NCBI RefSeq assembly: GCF_021191695.1 | Contig: NZ_JAIWPT010000029.1 | Coordinates: forward strand, 1 to 32,565 | Direction of reading: 5' to 3' | Source of the DNA: Proluteimonas luteida | GTDB lineage: Bacteria; Pseudomonadota; Gammaproteobacteria; Xanthomonadales; Xanthomonadaceae | DNA length: 32,565 nt | Part shown: piece after piece, positions 30,001 through 32,565 of the stretch | Numbering within the stretch: the first letter of the stretch is position 1 | Layout of the letters: each line of letters begins with the position of its first letter | Translations under genes and position numbers: made by a program | Notes under the pieces: model-generated | What the model was told of the DNA's origin: nothing | Seen by the model: only the letters and a program-made list of their open reading frames with translations | Databases searched by the model: none

Positions 30001-30432
30001 CCGCTCGGCCCGGACGCCGCGCACGGCACCTTCTTCGCCCCGCGCGCCTGGGAACTGCAGTCGCTGTCGCAGCTGCAGCGCGAGAACTTCGGCCCGGCGC
30101 TGCACGTGATCCGCTGGAAGTCCGACCGGCTCGACGCGGTCATCGATGCGATCAACGGCACCGGCTACGGCCTGACCCTGGGCATCCACTCGCGCATCGA
30201 CGAGACCGTCGAGAGGATCACCGCGCGCGCCCGCGTCGGCAACGTCTACGTCAACCGCAACCAGATCGGCGCGGTCGTCGGCGTGCAGCCCTTCGGCGGC
30301 CAGCGCCTGTCCGGCACCGGCCCCAAGGCCGGCGGCCCGCACTACCTGCCGCGCTTCACCACCGAGAAGACCGTGACCGTCAACACCACGGCGGCCGGCG
30401 GCAATGCCAGCCTGCTGACGCTGGGCGAGTAG
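27040..30432 (+). CDS. putA: Bifunctional proline dehydrogenase / L-glutamate-gamma-semialdehyde dehydrogenase
   Basis: Oxidises proline to glutamate in two steps with substrate channelling. The 1130-residue product starts with TTG. It has no ribbon-helix-helix DNA-binding domain at the N-terminus, so unlike E. coli PutA it should not repress its own gene. The PRODH barrel shows ISVKLSALHPRYE, LTIDAEEADRLELSLDVIE, RLVKGAYWDSEVKRAQ, FATHNAHT and LLENGANSSFVNRI. The ALDH half has SPWNFPLAIFAGQIAAALVAGN, the catalytic Glu885 in AETGGQNA and nucleophile Cys919 in SAGQRCSA. Between FATHNAHTIAAVHRMAQALL and SFEFQKLHGMGDDLY, where E. coli has a short linker, about 65-70 extra residues rich in Ser, Pro, Arg and Gly are encoded by repeat DNA. 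A shorter start would cost conserved sequence, so TTG is kept. Confidence 0.93.
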   Translation: MNASPLPAAPPVLPSSLRAAITAAWTRDETTHVRELLAQARTPVPGWGEADRAAIQATAADLVRRVRRRAQDQGAIEAFMQQYDLGSEEGVLLMCVAEALLRIPDQDTADRLIRDKLGEADWKKHLGQSDSVLVNASTWGLMLTGRLVDLADDTRRNVHNAFQRLIGRVGEPVIRLAVRQAMRIMGHQFVMGRTIGEALARSRKGANAAYRYSFDMLGEAALTQADADRYLEAYRKAIDAIGGTGPFADEIVAPSISVKLSALHPRYEHAKHERVLAELAPRLLDLAQRARDHRIGLTIDAEEADRLELSLDVIEAALTDPSLAGWHGFGIVVQAYQKRAPFVIDWIAALARAHGRRIPVRLVKGAYWDSEVKRAQVEGHPGYPVFTRKPSTDVSYLANACRLLSATDAIYPMFATHNAHTIAAVHRMAQALLPDTSPSGRGRNGAAVPGEGAASEVPPSAPPGHLASRPSPAAQRAGRSGMHEPMAREPHAFTPQAGEGNRRKQYSFEFQKLHGMGDDLYAEVIPADRLDVPCRVYAPVGSHEDLLPYLVRRLLENGANSSFVNRISDEDVAIDDLIRDPVEVVAGFDAVPHPRIPLPVDLYRSQSHDRSNSMGVNLANDAQLAALAEQIRAATGPWTAAPLVPGATTSGDTVTVTSPADRRVQVGQWQAADSATVEQALRNASEAHADWNALPAASRAAILEHAADLLEARTAAFVAMCTREAGKTIPDGIAEVREAVDFLRYYAGEARRLFVVEALPGPTGESNTLQLSGRGVFVCISPWNFPLAIFAGQIAAALVAGNTVIAKAAEQTTLVGHAAVRLLHEAGVPERVLQYVPGDGASVGAALTADPRVAGVVFTGSNATALAINRALAARDGAIGTLIAETGGQNALIADSSALPEQLVKDALASAFTSAGQRCSAARVLFVQDDIADKVIDMLAGAMQELTVGDPALLSTDVGPVIDADALRMLEAHAERMAGEARLIATTPLGPDAAHGTFFAPRAWELQSLSQLQRENFGPALHVIRWKSDRLDAVIDAINGTGYGLTLGIHSRIDETVERITARARVGNVYVNRNQIGAVVGVQPFGGQRLSGTGPKAGGPHYLPRFTTEKTVTVNTTAAGGNASLLTLGE
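28345..28540 (+). repeat. Multi-hairpin repeat element inserted in frame in putA
   Basis: Six stem-loops follow head to tail: ACCTCTCCC/GGGAGAGGT (28345-28365), GGAACGGC/GCCGTTCC (28367-28385), GTGCCCC/GGGGCAC (28408-28434), GCCCTGCG/CGCAGGGC (28451-28474), CACGAGCC/GGCTCGTG (28486-28504), and CCTTC-A-CCCCGC/GCGGGG-GAAGG (28514-28538). GGGTGAGGGCGC follows the second. The first and last stems with the GGGTGAGGG link are familiar from Xanthomonadaceae intergenic repeats. The host frame stays open right through, encoding residues about 436-501 of PutA. Confidence 0.88.
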
Positions 30433-30448
30433 AGCGGAACCTGACTCC

Positions 30449-30477
30449 CCCGGAGTCCGGCTCCGGGAGAATTCTCC
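30449..30477 (+). terminator. Possible terminator after putA
   Basis: CCCGGAG/CTCCGGG (30449-30467, 5-nt loop) overlaps the palindrome GGAGAATTCTCC (30466-30477), 17 nt after the putA stop. The two structures are mutually exclusive. No T-run follows. Between here and the marR operator (30478-30576) I see no gene or clear signal. Confidence 0.4.
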
Positions 30478-30576
30478 GGCCCAGCAAGCGCGGCGCTACG
30501 CCGCCATTTCCCGTAGATGAGGATCTTGTCCCGCTGTCGCGCGTGAGGCTTCCCGGAAGGACGTGATGATCCCAAT

Positions 30577-30609
30577 TTGATTGCATAGCTAATCAAGTGC
30601 GGGTAGGAT
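30577..30609 (+). promoter_or_regulatory. Promoter and probable operator of the marR-type gene
   Basis: TTGCAT (30581-30586) and TAGGAT (30604-30609) have a 17-nt spacing and would start transcription at or within a base or two of the ATG at 30616, giving a nearly leaderless mRNA; the AGGA inside TAGGAT could alternatively be a ribosome binding site 7 nt from the ATG. Overlapping this is an inverted repeat, TTGATT-N8-AATCAA (30577-30596). The 16-mer TTGCATAGCTAATCAA (30581-30596) recurs with one change before the tautomerase gene. Confidence 0.65.
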
Positions 30610-30615
30610 CGGCGT

Positions 30616-31032
30616 ATGTTCGAAAGCTGCCTCTACTTCAACACGGCGGCGTTGGCGCGCCAGCTCGAACGCTGGTGGGCCGCCGCGTTCGCGCCGTTCG
30701 GCCTGACGCCGTCCCAGGCCTTCCTGCTGCGGACGGTGCTGCAGCATCCCGGTCTGGCACCGTTCGAGATCGCCGACATGCAGGTGATCGCCCGGCCCAC
30801 CGCGACCCGCCTGCTCGACGCGCTCGAATCCAAAGGATTGCTGGTCCGCAAGGCCTCGGCGCACGACGGTCGTGCGCAGACGATCCATCCCACGCCCGCT
30901 GCGCAAGCGATGCGCGAAGCGCTCAACCAGGCCAGCGCCGGTGCGACCCGGAGAATCAAGCGGCGGATCGGCGACGACGCCTTCTCAGCCGCCGTCGTCG
31001 GCGTCCGCAACATCCGGTCCGCAATGGAATGA
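30616..31032 (+). CDS. MarR-family transcriptional regulator
   Basis: A 138-residue protein with the winged-helix MarR pattern. An N-terminal dimerisation helix (NTAALARQLERWWAAAFAPFG) is followed by LTPSQAFLLRTVLQHPGLAPFEIADMQVIARPTATRLLDALESKGLLVRKASAHDGRAQTI, with the recognition helix near 59-72 and the wing at the D-G-R-A turn (84-87). Its ligand is unknown. It is followed 52 nt later by a tautomerase gene with the same upstream 16-mer, so it most likely represses itself and that gene. The AT content of the promoter region (30570-30600) is far above the local level, as is common for MarR operators. Confidence 0.88.
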   Translation: MFESCLYFNTAALARQLERWWAAAFAPFGLTPSQAFLLRTVLQHPGLAPFEIADMQVIARPTATRLLDALESKGLLVRKASAHDGRAQTIHPTPAAQAMREALNQASAGATRRIKRRIGDDAFSAAVVGVRNIRSAME

Positions 31033-31051
31033 GCCGCTTCCACTCCGCTTA

Positions 31052-31072
31052 TATAGTTGCATTGCTAATCAA
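31052..31072 (+). promoter_or_regulatory. Second copy of the MarR-type operator, before the tautomerase gene
   Basis: TTGCATTGCTAATCAA (31057-31072) matches 15 of 16 bases of the copy at 30581-30596. TATAGT (31052-31057) may be a -10 that abuts it, with initiation inside the operator, but no clear -35 exists. An AAAGGA ribosome binding site (31071-31076) begins within its last base pair and serves the GTG at 31085. Confidence 0.65.
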
Positions 31073-31084
31073 AAGGAACTCGCC

Positions 31085-31480
31085 GTGCCCATCCTCAAAG
31101 TGAAGATCGCCACAACCCAATCCACCGTCCCGGCCGCGGTCGTTGCCTCGACGCTGTCGGAGCTGACCACCCGGATCCTCGGCAAGGATCCGGCGGTCAC
31201 GTCGATCCTGGTCGAATACGTCGACCCTGCAGACTGGTTCGTGGGCGGCCGCCCGCTGGTCGAACAGGGCAGGAGCAGTATCTACTTCGACATCAAGATC
31301 ACCGACGAGACCAATACCAAACAGCAGAAAGCCGACTACATCCGCGAAGCATTCGAGGCGTTCTCGCGCCTGTTCGGCGACCTGCACGAGGAGAGCTACA
31401 TCCATGTCGAGGACGTGCGCGCGGCGGCCTACGGCTATGGCGGCAGGACCCAGGAATGGCGCTTCCACAATTCCGCCTGA
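31085..31480 (+). CDS. Tautomerase-superfamily protein
   Basis: A 131-residue protein starting with GTG and followed at once by Pro2, the catalytic base of the 4-oxalocrotonate tautomerase superfamily once Met is removed. The first half begins PILKVKIATTQSTVPAAVVASTLSELTTRILGKDPAVTSI and resembles a beta-alpha-beta 4-OT unit. The second half (SSIYFDIKITDET, then YIREAFEAFSRLFGDLHEESYIHVEDV) looks like a second unit without an N-terminal Pro. The length fits a fused two-unit tautomerase. The ending AAYGYGGRTQEWRF is typical of a group often linked to marR genes. The substrate is unknown. AAAGGA 8 nt upstream supports the GTG start. Confidence 0.85.
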   Translation: MPILKVKIATTQSTVPAAVVASTLSELTTRILGKDPAVTSILVEYVDPADWFVGGRPLVEQGRSSIYFDIKITDETNTKQQKADYIREAFEAFSRLFGDLHEESYIHVEDVRAAAYGYGGRTQEWRFHNSA

Positions 31481-31564
31481 CCGCGATCGGTGCCGCATCC
31501 ACGGGACCGGATCCGCGGCAGGAACGTACCATGGCCCTCCCCCACACACGGAACCACGGCCGCC

Positions 31565-32479
31565 ATGGCCTTCGACGCCTTTGCCCTGATCCTGGCGATG
31601 CTCGCGCTGGGCATGCTGTTCGCGCGGCTGCGGGTGATGCCCGGCAACGCCGCCGAGGTGCTGAACCTGGTGGTGCTGCATGTCTGCCTGCCGGCGGCGG
31701 TGCTGCTGCACGTGCCGAAGCTGCATTTCGACAGCGCACTGTTGGGCCTGGCGGCGACGCCGTGGCTGCTTGCGCTGGCGACCGTGATGCTGGTGCTGCC
31801 GCTGGCGCGGTGGCTGCGCCTGCGCCGCGACGAGGCCGCGGTGCTGCTGCTGTGCGTGGCGCTGGGCAACAGCAGCTTCATCGGCTATCCGATGGTCGCG
31901 GCCTTGCTTGGCGCCGACGCGGTCGCCTACGCGGTGGTCTACGACCAGTTCGGCACCTTCGTGCTGCTGTCGACGTTCGGGCTGACGGTGATCGCGCGCA
32001 GCAGCGGCGACGCGGCGCCGGGCTGGCGCGACATCGTGCGCCGGATCCTGCGCTTTCCGCCGCTGTGGGCGCTGCTGTTCGGGCTGACGCTGATGCCCGA
32101 GGCGCCGCCGACGTGGATCGCCTCGGCGCTGGGCAGCCTTGCGGCAGCGCTGCTGCCGCTGGTGATGCTGGCGGTGGGGTTGTCGATCCAATTGCGCATG
32201 CCGCGCGACGAACTCCGGCCGCTGGCGGCCGGCCTGCTGCTGAAACTGCTGGTGATGCCGGCGCTGGCGCTGCCGCTGTCGCTGCTGTTCGGCATGCAGG
32301 GCACGATGCTGCAGGTCAACGTGCTGGAATCGGCGATGCCCGGGATGATCACCGCGGCGGCGCTGGCGATCGCGCACGGCCTGGCACCGCGACTGGCGGC
32401 TGCGCTGATCGGCTACGGCATCCTGATGTCGCTGGTCACGCTGCCGGCATGGGCGTGGCTGCTGGGACGCATCGCATAG
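31565..32479 (+). CDS. AEC-family (auxin efflux carrier-type) permease
   Basis: A 304-residue membrane protein with about ten hydrophobic segments in two five-helix halves, as in AEC transporters. Features are FDAFALILAMLALGMLFARLRVMP, LNLVVLHVCLPAAVLLHVP, LLLCVALGNSSFIGYPMVAALLG with the conserved G-N-x-x-F-I-G-x-P, and in the second half LPLVMLAVGLSIQL and LESAMPGMITAAALAIAHGL with the conserved E-x-A-M-P. Bacterial AEC proteins export or import organic acids such as malate; the substrate here cannot be told. The ATG at 31565 is used, since the frame upstream encodes no membrane-like sequence. TACCAT near 31526 may be its -10. It is 84 nt after the tautomerase gene. Confidence 0.9.
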   Translation: MAFDAFALILAMLALGMLFARLRVMPGNAAEVLNLVVLHVCLPAAVLLHVPKLHFDSALLGLAATPWLLALATVMLVLPLARWLRLRRDEAAVLLLCVALGNSSFIGYPMVAALLGADAVAYAVVYDQFGTFVLLSTFGLTVIARSSGDAAPGWRDIVRRILRFPPLWALLFGLTLMPEAPPTWIASALGSLAAALLPLVMLAVGLSIQLRMPRDELRPLAAGLLLKLLVMPALALPLSLLFGMQGTMLQVNVLESAMPGMITAAALAIAHGLAPRLAAALIGYGILMSLVTLPAWAWLLGRIA

Positions 32480-32514
32480 GTCCACGCCGCCTTGCCCCAC
32501 CAACGCCAGAGGTA

Positions 32515-32565
32515 GGGCGGGTCTCGACCCGCCACGTCGGGCGACACAATGGCGGGTCGAGACCC
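32515..32565. repeat. REP-like inverted repeat at the window end
   Basis: GGCGGGTC-TC-GACCCGCC (32516-32533) is one palindromic unit. TGGCGGGTCGAGACCC (32550-32565) is its inverted copy, matching 16 of 16 bases before the window ends. The two are separated by 16 nt. The unit nearly matches 18426-18444. It lies 36 nt after the AEC gene stop. The true end of the element is outside the window. Confidence 0.8.

Overview
The window is about 32.5 kb of very GC-rich DNA, densely packed with genes. Gene content and dispersed repeats point to the gammaproteobacterial family Xanthomonadaceae (Lysobacteraceae; Lysobacter, Luteimonas or a relative). Supporting signs are an aa3 oxidase cluster with DUF2909 and SURF1 genes, a folB-mscS-folK set, a trifunctional-length PutA without the usual DNA-binding domain, and GGGATTCGGGA-type intergenic repeats. 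It looks like core chromosome: I see no phage, plasmid, transposase, CRISPR, tRNA or rRNA gene.

Layout. Positions 1-119 are the 3' end of an M20-family amidohydrolase. Then come slt (lytic transglycosylase), cca and a small lipoprotein on the plus strand. A minus-strand group follows: midA-type methyltransferase, VanZ-like protein, AmgK-type sugar kinase and a DUF72 protein. A pteridine reductase gene (FolM-like) diverges from it. Next are a secreted unknown protein and a minus-strand run tsaD-folB-mscS-folK. Divergent from tsaD is a modified macromolecular-synthesis cluster: rpsU, terminator, yqeY, a GNAT gene, yihY, dnaG. The sigma-factor gene rpoD, which often follows dnaG, is not there. 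A lipoprotein gene and a 31-codon lysine-rich ORF close this half.

From 18.5 to 26.8 kb lies a cytochrome c oxidase module read on the minus strand: ctaC, ctaD, a 43-codon membrane protein, ctaG, ctaE, then SURF1, an SCO-like CxxxC protein, ctaA and ctaB. A DUF2909 gene stands in the opposite direction between its two halves. The module encodes the catalytic subunits, copper delivery, heme A synthesis and assembly factors of one aa3 oxidase. Divergent from it is putA, then a MarR-type regulator, a tautomerase apparently controlled through a shared operator, and an AEC-family permease. The window ends inside a REP-like inverted repeat.

The most unusual observation is that dispersed repeats have entered reading frames. 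About 200 bp of stacked hairpins sits in frame inside the proline dehydrogenase domain of putA, adding roughly 65-70 residues. A different repeat supplies the last 15 codons of tsaD. Further copies of two repeat families lie between genes. I found no convincing new defence or biosynthetic system; the rest is ordinary housekeeping DNA with some under-annotated small genes.
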